From the NCBI GenBank assembly GCA_028289965.1, contig JAQGKS010000060.1, positions 1-36,879 of the forward strand: a DNA stretch of 36,879 nucleotides. Direction: 5' to 3'. A program made the position numbers and the translations under genes. Source of the DNA: Sphingomonas bacterium. Lineage in GTDB: Bacteria; Pseudomonadota; Alphaproteobacteria; Sphingomonadales; Sphingomonadaceae. The notes below the pieces were generated by a model that did no database searches, was not told the DNA's origin, and saw nothing but the letters and a program-made list of their open reading frames with translations. This document shows, in pieces, positions 1 through 7,307 of this stretch (position 1 is the first letter of the stretch; each line of letters starts with the position of its first letter).

Positions 1-83
1 TCCTGCGCCTGGACCGACGCGAAGGGGGCCGCGGCGGCGACCAACGCCAGCCCGGATAACAGCCTGAGCCTCACCATCATCAT
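1..83 (-). CDS. 5' end of an exported protein (partial)
   Basis: This is a minus-strand coding start that runs off the left edge, leaving only about 27 codons. The translation begins MMMVRLRLLSGLALVAAA and continues through a hydrophobic stretch to a small-residue region (SVQAQ), a typical Sec signal peptide. Three ATG codons lie in tandem at 83, 80 and 77. The purine-rich AGAGG directly upstream best serves the ATG at 77. The mature protein is outside the window, so its function cannot be stated. It lies downstream of the galactonate genes on the same strand, separated by the Rap1a-like gene, but the spacing does not force an operon. Confidence 0.6.
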   Translation of the reverse strand, partial: MMMVRLRLLSGLALVAAAAPFASVQAQ

Positions 84-202
84 CCTCTACATCATCTCGT
101 CACGTTGACCGCATAGTCGCCTCAAGCGGCGGAGTCGGCAAGGCATAGGTCGCGAAATCGCCAACCGAGGGGCGCGCCGCCGCCTGCCGGTCGCGGCAAG
201 CG

Positions 203-601
203 TCACCGCGGCGGCGTCGCCGGGGCAGCCTCCCCGCTTCCGAGCGCGGTGCAATTATAGCCTTCGGTCAGGGCCGAGAGCACCAGCGACGCGGCGGCGA
301 GGTTGCGGGTGTTCGGATGCGCCTCGATATAGGTGAGGACGACCCCGTTGAGCTGGCCGAGGGTCACTTCCGGCGGCACGCAATAAGGCAGGTCGAGCAT
401 CGCGCGCAGCCCCTCGGTCGCGTCGACGACGCCGGTGATGAAGCCGGTGCACCGCTCGGTCCGCGAGTAATAGACCGGATTATCCTTGGGCACCGAGCAA
501 TCGGCATAGAGGTCCGTGCCGCTCAGATAGATGCCCGCTTGCGCCGGCGGCGCGTGGAGCGCCCCCGCAGCCAAAACCAGGCACATCAAACGCTTCAACA
601 T
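203..601 (-). CDS. Small exported Rap1a/Tai-like protein
   Basis: The product has 132 residues. Residues 1-22 (MLKRLMCLVLAAGALHAPPA onward) form a signal peptide, so the protein is probably periplasmic. The mature part contains SGTDLYADCSV, RCTGFITGVVDAT and a late YNCT, leaving several cysteines that could form disulfides. The pattern of a Cys near the mature N-terminus, a Cys-x-Gly-Phe/Tyr-I helix and a central PYCVPP resembles the Rap1a/Tai family. That family is named for immunity proteins of type VI effectors, but it is also common as lone housekeeping proteins. The ATG at 601 is preferred over longer readings because AAGGGGGG lies just upstream and a signal peptide follows. No effector gene is adjacent, so an immunity role is not supported here. 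Confidence 0.7.
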   Translation of the reverse strand: MLKRLMCLVLAAGALHAPPAQAGIYLSGTDLYADCSVPKDNPVYYSRTERCTGFITGVVDATEGLRAMLDLPYCVPPEVTLGQLNGVVLTYIEAHPNTRNLAAASLVLSALTEGYNCTALGSGEAAPATPPR

Positions 602-686
602 CGTCCCCCCTTCCGATTCATTCCGCCAGCATAGCGCCACCGGCGGCGGGGGATAGCCGGGCGCGACACGGAGTGTGGCAATCCTG

Positions 687-1331
687 TCAGTCGTCGGCCC
701 GGATCCGTGCCAGCGCGGCAACATAGCCTCGCGCGCGTTCGGCGACGTCGGCCGGGCTGCGGCCGGGACTGTAGAGCCCCGATCCCAGCCCGAACCCGCA
801 AGCGCCGGCTGACCAATAGGCCTCCATCGCGTCCGGCGTGATCCCCCCGACGATCAGCACCGGCACGTCGCGGGGCAGCACCGCGCACTGCGCCTTGAGC
901 ACCGCGGGGCTCGCCGCCTCCGCCGGAAACAGCTTGAGCGCATGCGCCCCGGCCTCGAGCGCGGCAAATGCCTCGGTCGGGGTGAAATAGCCGGGCGCCG
1001 AGACCAGCCCCGCCGCGACCGTCGCGGCGATCACCCGCACATCGGCGTTAGGCGAGACGATGAGGCGGCCGCCCGCCGCCGCCACCCGGCCGACATCGTT
1101 GGGATCGAGCACGGTCCCCGCGCCGATCGTCGCCGCGTCGCCATGGGCCGCGACGATCCGGGCGATGCTCTCCAGCGGACCGGGCGAGTTGAGCGGCACC
1201 TCGAGGATGCGGATGCCCGCATCGATCAGCGCGGCCGCCACCGCGACCGCCTCGTCGGGCCGTATCCCGCGCAGGATCGCCACCAGCGGGCAGGCGGCAA
1301 GGTGCGCCGTAAAGCGCGCGACATTGGTCAT
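687..1331 (-). CDS. dgoA: 2-dehydro-3-deoxy-6-phosphogalactonate aldolase
   Basis: This is a class I KDPG/KDPGal aldolase of 214 residues, the normal family length, which cleaves 2-keto-3-deoxy-6-phosphogalactonate to pyruvate and glyceraldehyde 3-phosphate in the cytoplasm. The visible marks are VAILRGIRPDEA (about 17-28), the catalytic Glu in LEVPLNSPGP (E44), IGAGTVLDP (69-77) and the Schiff-base Lys in ALKLFPAE (K133), followed by the phosphate-binding GGI and GLGSGLY segments. The ATG at 1331 overlaps the dgoK stop as ATGA, so the two are translationally coupled. KDPG and KDPGal aldolases look alike. The galactonate assignment rests on the adjacent kinase and dehydratase. Confidence 0.93.
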   Translation of the reverse strand: MTNVARFTAHLAACPLVAILRGIRPDEAVAVAAALIDAGIRILEVPLNSPGPLESIARIVAAHGDAATIGAGTVLDPNDVGRVAAAGGRLIVSPNADVRVIAATVAAGLVSAPGYFTPTEAFAALEAGAHALKLFPAEAASPAVLKAQCAVLPRDVPVLIVGGITPDAMEAYWSAGACGFGLGSGLYSPGRSPADVAERARGYVAALARIRADD

Positions 1332-2215
1332 CCGATCGTCTCCGCAATCGCCCGCATCCCCGCGACGAACGCCGCGGCCCCGTCGATCTCGCGCGGTCGC
1401 CGGCCGATATGGCGCAGCGCCTCGGCATAGAGCCGGGTCAGCGTCGGGCTGCCGACCACCACCACCTCGTCCTGCCCGTCGGGCACGCCGCTGCGCAGGT
1501 CGCATCCGATCAGCAGGCCGCTGGCGAAGGAGGGCGCATCCGCCGCCTCGCTCCGGCCAAGCAGGGCCCGCGCGCGGATCGAGAACAGCTCCGCGCCGAG
1601 CGCACCGGTGGCGAACCCACGCTCGACCCCGGCGCGGAAGGCGGCCCCCGGCACCGCCTCCCCCGCCAGCAGCGGGGCGAGGATGCTGTGCGCGCGGATC
1701 AGCGCGAACAACTCGCCGGTCATGATCGTGCGGAAGTCGGTGATGCGCGCGCGCTCCACCGCGATCCACTTGGTGTGGGTGCCGGGATGGCAGATGGTGG
1801 TGCGCTCGGCGACCGCGCCAAGCGCGATCGCGCCGAATATCTGCACCTCCTCGCCGCGCATCACGTCGGCCCGGTCGCCGTCAAGGATCGACAGGCCCGG
1901 CACGATCGCGGCGTGGCCCGGCTCGGCATGGCACAGCTTTGCGGCGAGATCGGCGAGCGTCGCCGGACACGCCACATAGGGTGTCTCGATCCAGCCCCGG
2001 TTCGATCCGACCATCCCGGCCATCAGCAGCGGCAGCCCGCCGAAGCGCGCGCGCAGCTTCGCCACCTCGGCGGGGAACCCGCCCGGGGCGATCGCCAGCA
2101 CGCCCGCATCGGCCTTGTCGCTGTCGACCACCTGGCCGGCGGCGTCGATGGCATAAGCGCGGCGGTTGGTCGTGCCCCAGTCGACCGCGACGAACCCTTC
2201 GGACCAGCGGGTCAT
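1328..2215 (-). CDS. dgoK: 2-dehydro-3-deoxygalactonokinase
   Basis: This 295-residue kinase phosphorylates 2-keto-3-deoxygalactonate with ATP to give the substrate of DgoA. The N-terminal VAVDWGTTNRRAYAI (about 9-23) is the phosphate-binding strand of the DgoK family in the actin/hexokinase fold. Later marks include MAGMVGSNRGW, ICHPGTHTKWI, the MTGELFALIRAHSIL block and GLLIGCDLR, all typical of DgoK. The ATG at 2215 has a GGGAGG ribosome site a few bases upstream, and longer in-frame readings lack family similarity. It is the first gene of a dgoK-dgoA pair and diverges from the lactonase gene across about 120 bp, which probably holds both promoters. No transcriptional regulator gene is beside it. 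Confidence 0.94.
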   Translation of the reverse strand: MTRWSEGFVAVDWGTTNRRAYAIDAAGQVVDSDKADAGVLAIAPGGFPAEVAKLRARFGGLPLLMAGMVGSNRGWIETPYVACPATLADLAAKLCHAEPGHAAIVPGLSILDGDRADVMRGEEVQIFGAIALGAVAERTTICHPGTHTKWIAVERARITDFRTIMTGELFALIRAHSILAPLLAGEAVPGAAFRAGVERGFATGALGAELFSIRARALLGRSEAADAPSFASGLLIGCDLRSGVPDGQDEVVVVGSPTLTRLYAEALRHIGRRPREIDGAAAFVAGMRAIAETIG

Positions 2216-2336
2216 CGCCCCCTCCCGCGATGCACGCCTGCCGAACGATAGGTCATCCTTCCCTCCCCGTGCGCGGCCCGTTCGGGGCGAGGATACCCTG
2301 CCTTGCGCCAGCACCTTGCCGCGTTAACAATGCGCC

Positions 2337-3227
2337 GTGGACGATCCGCCCCGCATCCTCGCCAAGCCGCGCTGCGTCGATCACGCCGCTGCCGTGCTGG
2401 GCGAAGGGCCGGTGTGGGCGGCGCGCGATCGGGCGCTGTACTGGGTCGACATCAAGGGGCTGCGGATCCACCGCTTTGATCCCGCCACCGGCGCTGCGGC
2501 AAGCTGGCCGACGCCGTTCCGCATCGGATCGATCGCGCCGCGCGGCAGCGGCGGCTTCGTCGGCGGCAGCGAACGCGGCTTCGTCCTGATCGATGCCGCA
2601 TTCGCCCGTTTCGACATCGTCGCCGATCCCGAAGCGGACCTGCCGGGCAACCGCTTCAACGACGGCAAGCTGGACGGCGCCGGACGCTTCTGGGCCGGCA
2701 CGATGGACGATGCCGAGCAGCAGGCGACGGGCGCGCTCTACCGCCTCGATCCGGGTCTCGGCTGGACCTGCCTCGACCGCGACTACCGCGTGCCGAACGG
2801 CCCGGCGTTCAGCCCCGACGGGCGGATCGCCTATCACAGCGATTCCGCAGCCCGGACGATCTACCGGTTCGATCTGGCGGCCGATGGCAGCCTTTCCGGC
2901 AAGCGCCCGCTCGCCAGCTTCGCCGCGGCGGATGGCTTTCCCGACGGCATGGCGGTGGATGCGCAGGGCTGCCTGTGGGTCGCATTCTGGGATGGCTGGT
3001 GCGTGCGGCGGCTGTCGCCGGAGGGGGCATGCACCGGCATATTGCCGCTCCCCGTCCAGCGGCCGACGAGTTGCGCTTTCGGGGGCCCGGCGCTCGATCA
3101 ACTGTTCATCACCTCGGCGACGATCGGCCTCGACCGATCGGCCCGCGATGCCCAGCCGCACGCCGGCGACCTGTTCGTCGCGGCGCCGGGCAGCAAGGGC
3201 GTGCTCGCTCCCCCCTTCGCCGGGTGA
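2337..3227 (+). CDS. SMP-30/gluconolactonase-family lactonase
   Basis: This 296-residue protein belongs to the SMP-30/gluconolactonase/LRE-like beta-propeller family, metal-dependent sugar lactonases that open aldonolactones. The metal-site elements are visible in order: Glu in VLGEGPVW (about 20-27), Asn in GNRFNDGKLD, Asn in VPNGPAFSPD and Asp in GFPDGMAVD. Given the flanking galactonate genes, the likely substrate is D-galactono-1,4-lactone, supplying galactonate to DgoD; this is inferred from context. The start is GTG at 2337, because an in-frame TAA lies four codons upstream and no ATG is available. The gene converges on dgoD with only 10 bp between the stops, so there is no room for a hairpin terminator. 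Confidence 0.9.
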   Translation: MDDPPRILAKPRCVDHAAAVLGEGPVWAARDRALYWVDIKGLRIHRFDPATGAAASWPTPFRIGSIAPRGSGGFVGGSERGFVLIDAAFARFDIVADPEADLPGNRFNDGKLDGAGRFWAGTMDDAEQQATGALYRLDPGLGWTCLDRDYRVPNGPAFSPDGRIAYHSDSAARTIYRFDLAADGSLSGKRPLASFAAADGFPDGMAVDAQGCLWVAFWDGWCVRRLSPEGACTGILPLPVQRPTSCAFGGPALDQLFITSATIGLDRSARDAQPHAGDLFVAAPGSKGVLAPPFAG

Positions 3228-3237
3228 GGCCGGGCCT

Positions 3238-4386
3238 CTACCATTCCCGAACTCCGCCGTCCGGCCCGCGCCACACCGGGTTGCGCCAGCCTGCGGTCAT
3301 CCCGGCCGCCGCCTCGCGCACCCGCGCCTCGTCGATCTCGATGCCGAGGCCCGGGCCTTCGAGCGCGGCGACCATCCCGTCGCTGACGTCGAACAGGTGG
3401 GGATCGCGCATATAGGTCAGCAGATCATGCCCGCCGATATTGTAGTGGATGCCGAGCGACATTTCCTGGATCACGAAATTGCTCGTCGTCAGCGCGATCT
3501 GCATGCAGGCGGCGAGCGCGATCGGCCCGAGCGGACAGTGCGGCGCGATCGCCACGTCATAGGATTCGGCCATCGCCGCGATCCGCCGGCATTCCGATAT
3601 GCCGCCGGCGTGGGCGAGATCCGGCTGGACGATGTCGACGCAGCCCGCCTCGAAGAAGGGCCGGAAGTCCCACCGGCTGTAGAGCCGCTCGCCCAGCGCG
3701 ATCGGCACATGCGTCATCCGCGAAATCTCGCGGATGCCATCGAGATGCTCGGACAGCAAAGGCTCCTCGATGAACAAGGGCCTGAGCGGCGCGACCGCGG
3801 CGGCGAGCTGCTTGGCCATCGGCCGGTGGACCCGGCCGTGAAAGTCGAGCCCGACGTCCAGCCCCTCCGCCCGCACCGCCGCCACCCGCGCCACCGTGGC
3901 GTCGAGCGTGGCCGGGCTGTCGAGCCAGCCGAGATCGGCGGTGGCGTTCATCTTGACCGCCTTGAAGCCCTGCGCCAGCCGCGCGCGCGCCGCCTCCGCC
4001 ACCTCGTCCGGGCGATCGCCGCCGATCCAGGCATAGACCGCGACGCGATCGCGCACCCGGCCGCCGAGCAGCTGCCATACCGGCACGCCCAGCATCCGCC
4101 CCTTGATGTCCCACAGCGCCTGATCGAGCCCCGACAGCGCCGACATCAGCACCGGGCCGCCGCGATAGAAACCCAGCCGGTAGGCGACCTGCCAGACATC
4201 CTCGATCCGCGCGGGATCCGCGCCGATGAAGCGGTCGCGCAGCGACGCGAACGCGCCGTCGACCGCCTCGGCATGTCCTTCCAGGCTGGCCTCGCCCCAG
4301 CCGACCGCACCGTCATCGGTCTCGACGCGCACGAACAGCCAGCGCGGCGGCACCCGGAACGTCTCGATGCGTGCGATGCGTGTCAT
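3238..4386 (-). CDS. dgoD: D-galactonate dehydratase (enolase superfamily)
   Basis: The product is 382 residues, the same length as E. coli DgoD. It is a mandelate-racemase-type enolase-superfamily dehydratase converting D-galactonate to 2-keto-3-deoxygalactonate. The three metal ligands are visible as D181 (GLDFHGR), E207 (IEEPL) and E233 (LGERLYSRW). The acid/base residues expected for galactonate dehydratase are also present: H183 in DFHGR and H283 in APHCPLGP, with E308 in IQEMSLGIHYN. The residue set and spacing match galactonate dehydratase rather than the wider subgroup. The start at 4386 gives MTRIARIETF, the usual family N-terminus. It lies 81 bp downstream of the NTF2-like gene on the same strand. 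Confidence 0.93.
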   Translation of the reverse strand: MTRIARIETFRVPPRWLFVRVETDDGAVGWGEASLEGHAEAVDGAFASLRDRFIGADPARIEDVWQVAYRLGFYRGGPVLMSALSGLDQALWDIKGRMLGVPVWQLLGGRVRDRVAVYAWIGGDRPDEVAEAARARLAQGFKAVKMNATADLGWLDSPATLDATVARVAAVRAEGLDVGLDFHGRVHRPMAKQLAAAVAPLRPLFIEEPLLSEHLDGIREISRMTHVPIALGERLYSRWDFRPFFEAGCVDIVQPDLAHAGGISECRRIAAMAESYDVAIAPHCPLGPIALAACMQIALTTSNFVIQEMSLGIHYNIGGHDLLTYMRDPHLFDVSDGMVAALEGPGLGIEIDEARVREAAAGMTAGWRNPVWRGPDGGVREW

Positions 4387-4467
4387 GCTTTCATCCCGCC
4401 GGCCCCGGATCGATATGCCGGCCGGTCGCCAGCACAACCAACCGGGGCCGGGGAAGGCTCCCCGCCC

Positions 4468-5082
4468 CTATCTGGCGCCGAGCACCCAATAACGGTCCCC
4501 GCGTGCCGCCGTCAGCTCCGCGAGCCGTTCGCGGTGGATCTCGCGCACCCGCGCGGGCGTGATCGCCTCGGCGCGATCGACCTCCTCGATCTTCAGGCTG
4601 GTCTTGTCCTCGTAGAGATGTTCACCCGCCAGCCGCGCCTGATCGTCATAGGGCCAGATGAACGCCTGGCGGCTCGACACATGATAGAGCCCGTCGGCTT
4701 TCTCGACGTCGTAGCCGATCGCGCGCAGATCGGCGCCGTTGGCGAGTTGGTGGAAGGTGATCTCGTCGCAAATCCCCCAGTCGTTCACCGCGAGCCGATC
4801 GTCCGAATGCCACAGCACCGCCTCGCCGACGCTGTTGTAGAAAGCGAGCACGCCCGCTTTGCCCTCGATCACCGCCGGGTTCGCGCCCCACGAAACGCGG
4901 TAGACGGGATGGTCGACGATCATGTCAGGGGCGAGGATCGTGTCGTAATCGCCGGCCCCCTCGAGGTGGACGTGCCGCCAGAAGTTGAGCAGGATCGCGC
5001 GATGCAACGGATTGGTGGTCCGCTCGAGCAGCGTCGCGGTTGGGATCATGCAATCGTAAACGGCCTGTTCGAATCGGTTCAT
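4468..5082 (-). CDS. NTF2-like (SnoaL-type) protein of unknown function
   Basis: This protein of 204 residues has no signal peptide. The core (about residues 25-165) has the look of a cystatin-like NTF2/SnoaL fold: an N-terminal helix with HRAILLNFWRHVHLEG, then APDMIVDHPVYRVSWG, GKAGVLAFYNSV and a C-terminal strand with HVSSRQAFIWPYDDQ. A charged C-terminal helix extends beyond the usual domain. Such folds serve as small hydrolases, isomerases or binding proteins, and no catalytic set can be assigned. The ATG at 5082 has AGAGGAAG upstream. It sits directly upstream of dgoD, suggesting a role in sugar-acid metabolism, and diverges from nasT. The function is not known. Confidence 0.8.
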   Translation of the reverse strand: MNRFEQAVYDCMIPTATLLERTTNPLHRAILLNFWRHVHLEGAGDYDTILAPDMIVDHPVYRVSWGANPAVIEGKAGVLAFYNSVGEAVLWHSDDRLAVNDWGICDEITFHQLANGADLRAIGYDVEKADGLYHVSSRQAFIWPYDDQARLAGEHLYEDKTSLKIEEVDRAEAITPARVREIHRERLAELTAARGDRYWVLGAR

Positions 5083-5303
5083 CGTCGGCTTCCTCTGCCC
5101 GGTGCGTCTCTGTGGAGTTCGCTGCCTCGACTATGTCCGATCGCCGCAGCCCTCCGCCAGCCGCCAAGCGGCCGCGTTTCACGGGGCGCGGGTTCCGCGC
5201 GCGGGATCGGCGCGCGACGGCCATGGCGGACGGGCGCCGCACCGACCCGCATTGACGCCGCGCCCCTTGTTCGGCGATGTTGCGACGCAGCAAGGGGGCG
5301 CCG

Positions 5304-5882
5304 GTGCGGATCGTGATCGTCGACGACAGCGGCCTTCGCGCAACCGTTCTCGAGGAAGGGCTGCGCGAAGCCGGCTATGAGGACATTCAGGTCGTCCCCC
5401 CGCGCGGCGGCTTCGTCGCGCGGATCGAGCGGATGGCGCCCGATGTCGTGCTGATGGACCTCGGCAATCCCAGCCGCGACACGCTGGAGGACATGCTGAC
5501 CGTGAGCCGCGCGCTTGCCCGGCCAATCGCGATGTTCGTCGACAGTTCGGACGATGCGATGATCGGCGCGGCGATCGATGCGGGCGTATCGGCCTATGTC
5601 GTCGATGGGCTGCGCAAGGAACGGGTGCGCCCGGTGCTGGAGCTCGCGGTGCGCCGCTTCAATGCGTTCGCGCGGATGCAGACCGAGCGCGACGAGGCGC
5701 GCACCGCTTTGGCCGAACGCAAGACGATCGATCGCGCCAAGGCGATATTGATGCAGGGTCGGGGGTTGTCCGAACCGGATGCCTATGCCCTGCTCCGTTC
5801 CACCGCGATGAACCAGGGCCGCAAGATCATCGATGTCGCGGAAGCCCTCATTACCGCCAGCGACATGCTGGGAGGGGCCTGA
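5304..5882 (+). CDS. nasT: NasT-type ANTAR response regulator (antiterminator)
   Basis: This 192-residue protein has a receiver-like domain (about 1-120; MRIVIVDDSG, candidate phospho-acceptor D52 in VLMDLGNP) followed by an ANTAR RNA-binding domain (about 130-185; RKTIDRAKAILMQ, DAYALLRSTAM, IIDVAEAL). NasT proteins bind paired hexaloop hairpins in leaders of nitrate-assimilation transcripts and prevent termination; NasS holds them inactive without nitrate. A longer reading from an ATG at 5277 is possible, but the GTG at 5304 has AAGGGGG at ideal spacing and gives the normal family N-terminus. nasS follows after a 1-nt gap. The nasA leader at 7139-7260 is the expected target. Confidence 0.92.
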   Translation: MRIVIVDDSGLRATVLEEGLREAGYEDIQVVPPRGGFVARIERMAPDVVLMDLGNPSRDTLEDMLTVSRALARPIAMFVDSSDDAMIGAAIDAGVSAYVVDGLRKERVRPVLELAVRRFNAFARMQTERDEARTALAERKTIDRAKAILMQGRGLSEPDAYALLRSTAMNQGRKIIDVAEALITASDMLGGA

Positions 5883-5883
5883 C

Positions 5884-7089
5884 ATGACCAACCTTTCGAT
5901 CGCCTTCCTGCCGCTGACCGACAGTGCGCCGTTGATCGTCGCGCGGGAAAAGGGGTTTGCCGCCGAACAGGGGCTCGATCTCAACCTGCTGCGCGAAAGC
6001 TCGTGGGCGACGGTGCGCGATCGGCTGGTCTACCGCCAGGTCCAGGCGGCGCACATGCTCGCCCCCCTCGCGGTCGCGGTGACGCTGGGGCTGAGCCAGC
6101 ATCCGGCGTCGCTCGCCGCGCCGTTCAAGCTCAACGTCAACGGCAACGCGCTGACGCTGGCGCATGATTTCGCCGCCGCGCTCGACCCTAATCCGCTCAC
6201 CCGCGTCGCCGATCCGGTGGCGACCGCGCATGATTTCGCCGCGGCGATCGGGCTGCACCGGCGCAAGCCGGTGATCGGCGTCGTCCACCGCTTTTCCAGC
6301 CACGCGCTGACGCTCCGTTACTGGCTGGCCTTTGCCGGGGTCGATCCCGATCGCGATCTGACGCTGCGCGTGCTGCCGCCGTCGCTGATGGTCGAAGCGC
6401 TGGGATCGGGCGAGATTGACGGGTTCATCGCCGGGGAACCGTGGAGCAGCGTCGCGGTCGCGCAGAATGTCGGCGTGATCGTCGCGGTCGGCGCGAACAT
6501 CTGGCAGCGCGGGGTCGAGAAGGTCGTCGCCACCCGCACCGACTGGGCGGAGGAGCATCCGGACACGGTCGACGCCCTGCTACGCGCGCTCGATCGCGCG
6601 GCCTTGTGGTGCGACGAGCCCGCCAACCGCCCCGAACTGGCCGCCTTGCTGTCGCGGCGCGATTATGTTGGCCAGCCCGCCGATCAGATCCTGCCCGCGC
6701 TCACCGGCCGGGTGCCGATCGCCGCCGGGGTAGAGGCGGACGTGCCGAACCTGCTGCTGTTCCACCGCGAGGCGACCAACTTCCCGTGGCGCAGCCAGGC
6801 GCTGTGGATCTATTCGCAATTCGTCCGCTGGGGGATGGTCGAGGCCGGGGATGCCGCGCGCGACGCGAGCGCCGGCGTATTCCGGTCCGACATCTATCGC
6901 CGCGCGCTCGGCGACCGCGACGTCGCGATGCCGGGCGCCAGCCTCAAGCTCGAAGGCGCGTTGACCAGCCCCACCGCGGTCGGCGCGCGCGGCGGCCGGC
7001 TGACGCTGGGGCCCGACCGTTTCTTCGATGGGCGGGTGTTCGATCCCGACGCGATCGCAGAATATTTGGCCAATACACCGCCCCAATAA
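5884..7089 (+). CDS. nasS: NasS, cytoplasmic nitrate/nitrite-sensing protein
   Basis: This 401-residue protein is of the NrtA/CmpA periplasmic-binding-protein family. It begins MTNLSIAFLPLTDSAPLIVA with no signal peptide, which separates the cytoplasmic sensor NasS from exported transporter components. The two-lobe fold is recognisable from REKGFAAEQGLDL, VYRQVQAAHMLAPLAV, LRVLPPSLMVEALGSGEIDGFIAGEPW and TNFPWRSQALWIYSQFVRWG. In known NasST systems NasS sequesters NasT and releases it on binding nitrate or nitrite. The ATG at 5884 lies 1 nt after the nasT stop. A sigma-54-like GG-N10-GC motif lies within its last codons, upstream of nasA. Confidence 0.9.
   Translation: MTNLSIAFLPLTDSAPLIVAREKGFAAEQGLDLNLLRESSWATVRDRLVYRQVQAAHMLAPLAVAVTLGLSQHPASLAAPFKLNVNGNALTLAHDFAAALDPNPLTRVADPVATAHDFAAAIGLHRRKPVIGVVHRFSSHALTLRYWLAFAGVDPDRDLTLRVLPPSLMVEALGSGEIDGFIAGEPWSSVAVAQNVGVIVAVGANIWQRGVEKVVATRTDWAEEHPDTVDALLRALDRAALWCDEPANRPELAALLSRRDYVGQPADQILPALTGRVPIAAGVEADVPNLLLFHREATNFPWRSQALWIYSQFVRWGMVEAGDAARDASAGVFRSDIYRRALGDRDVAMPGASLKLEGALTSPTAVGARGGRLTLGPDRFFDGRVFDPDAIAEYLANTPPQ
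7066..7082 (+). promoter_or_regulatory. Possible sigma-54 (-24/-12) promoter for nasA
   Basis: The sequence TTGGCCAATACACCGCC has GG at 7068-7069 and GC at 7080-7081 separated by exactly 10 bases, the invariant spacing of sigma-54 promoters. The -24 half (TTGGC) is good; the -12 half (ACCGC against TTGCA) is weak. The position, just upstream of the nasA leader, suits a promoter under NtrC control, but such a short match arises by chance and this call is tentative. Confidence 0.3.
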
Positions 7090-7138
7090 GTTTTTTGCAC
7101 TTGCGAACAGACGGCGAATCATCAAGGATAATGGCGAC

Positions 7139-7155
7139 CGCGCAGTGACTGCGCG
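7139..7155 (+). promoter_or_regulatory. Leader hairpin, candidate P1 of the ANTAR element
   Basis: CGCGCAG-TGA-CTGCGCG is a perfect 7-bp inverted repeat in the nasA leader. If the top two pairs open, the loop is AGTGACT, with A at position 1 and G at position 4, the conserved bases of ANTAR-binding loops. It is seven rather than six bases and lies about 50 nt before the second hairpin, so its role as P1 is uncertain. Confidence 0.4.
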
Positions 7156-7204
7156 ATCATAGCGGAAGCTCGGCCCGGCGCAGGGACGATCCTTCCACCA
7201 TCGA

Positions 7205-7220
7205 ACAGCAAAGCCGCTGT
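7205..7220 (+). promoter_or_regulatory. ANTAR (NasT) antiterminator hairpin P2
   Basis: ACAGC-AAAGCC-GCTGT is a perfect 5-bp stem closing a hexaloop with A at position 1 and G at position 4, the signature of ANTAR-protein RNA targets. Its loop and 3' arm (7210-7217, AAAGCCGC) are also the 5' arm of the terminator that follows, so the two structures exclude each other. This is the expected antitermination switch between NasT-bound P2 and the terminator. Confidence 0.78.
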
Positions 7221-7260
7221 CTGGTCCCCGCTTCGCGGAGGGCCGGATTGCGGCTTTTTT
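7210..7260 (+). terminator. Intrinsic terminator in the nasA leader
   Basis: AAAGCCGC (7210-7217) pairs with GCGGCTTT (7250-7257), enclosing a partly paired GC-rich interior capped by CCGC-TTC-GCGG, and is followed by six T residues (7255-7260). It lies about 47 nt before the nasA start and would stop transcription when NasT is held by NasS. It overlaps hairpin P2 at 7205-7220. Confidence 0.82.
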
Positions 7261-7307
7261 CGTGTCCGCGCCAGATCGCGGACCGGGACATGAGCGGGAG
7301 TGCTTCC

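Noticed and set aside
2593-5316. 907-codon plus-strand open frame across lactonase, dgoD and the NTF2-like gene
   Set aside because: It runs antisense or out of frame to well-identified genes and the translation is Arg/Pro/His-rich without motifs.
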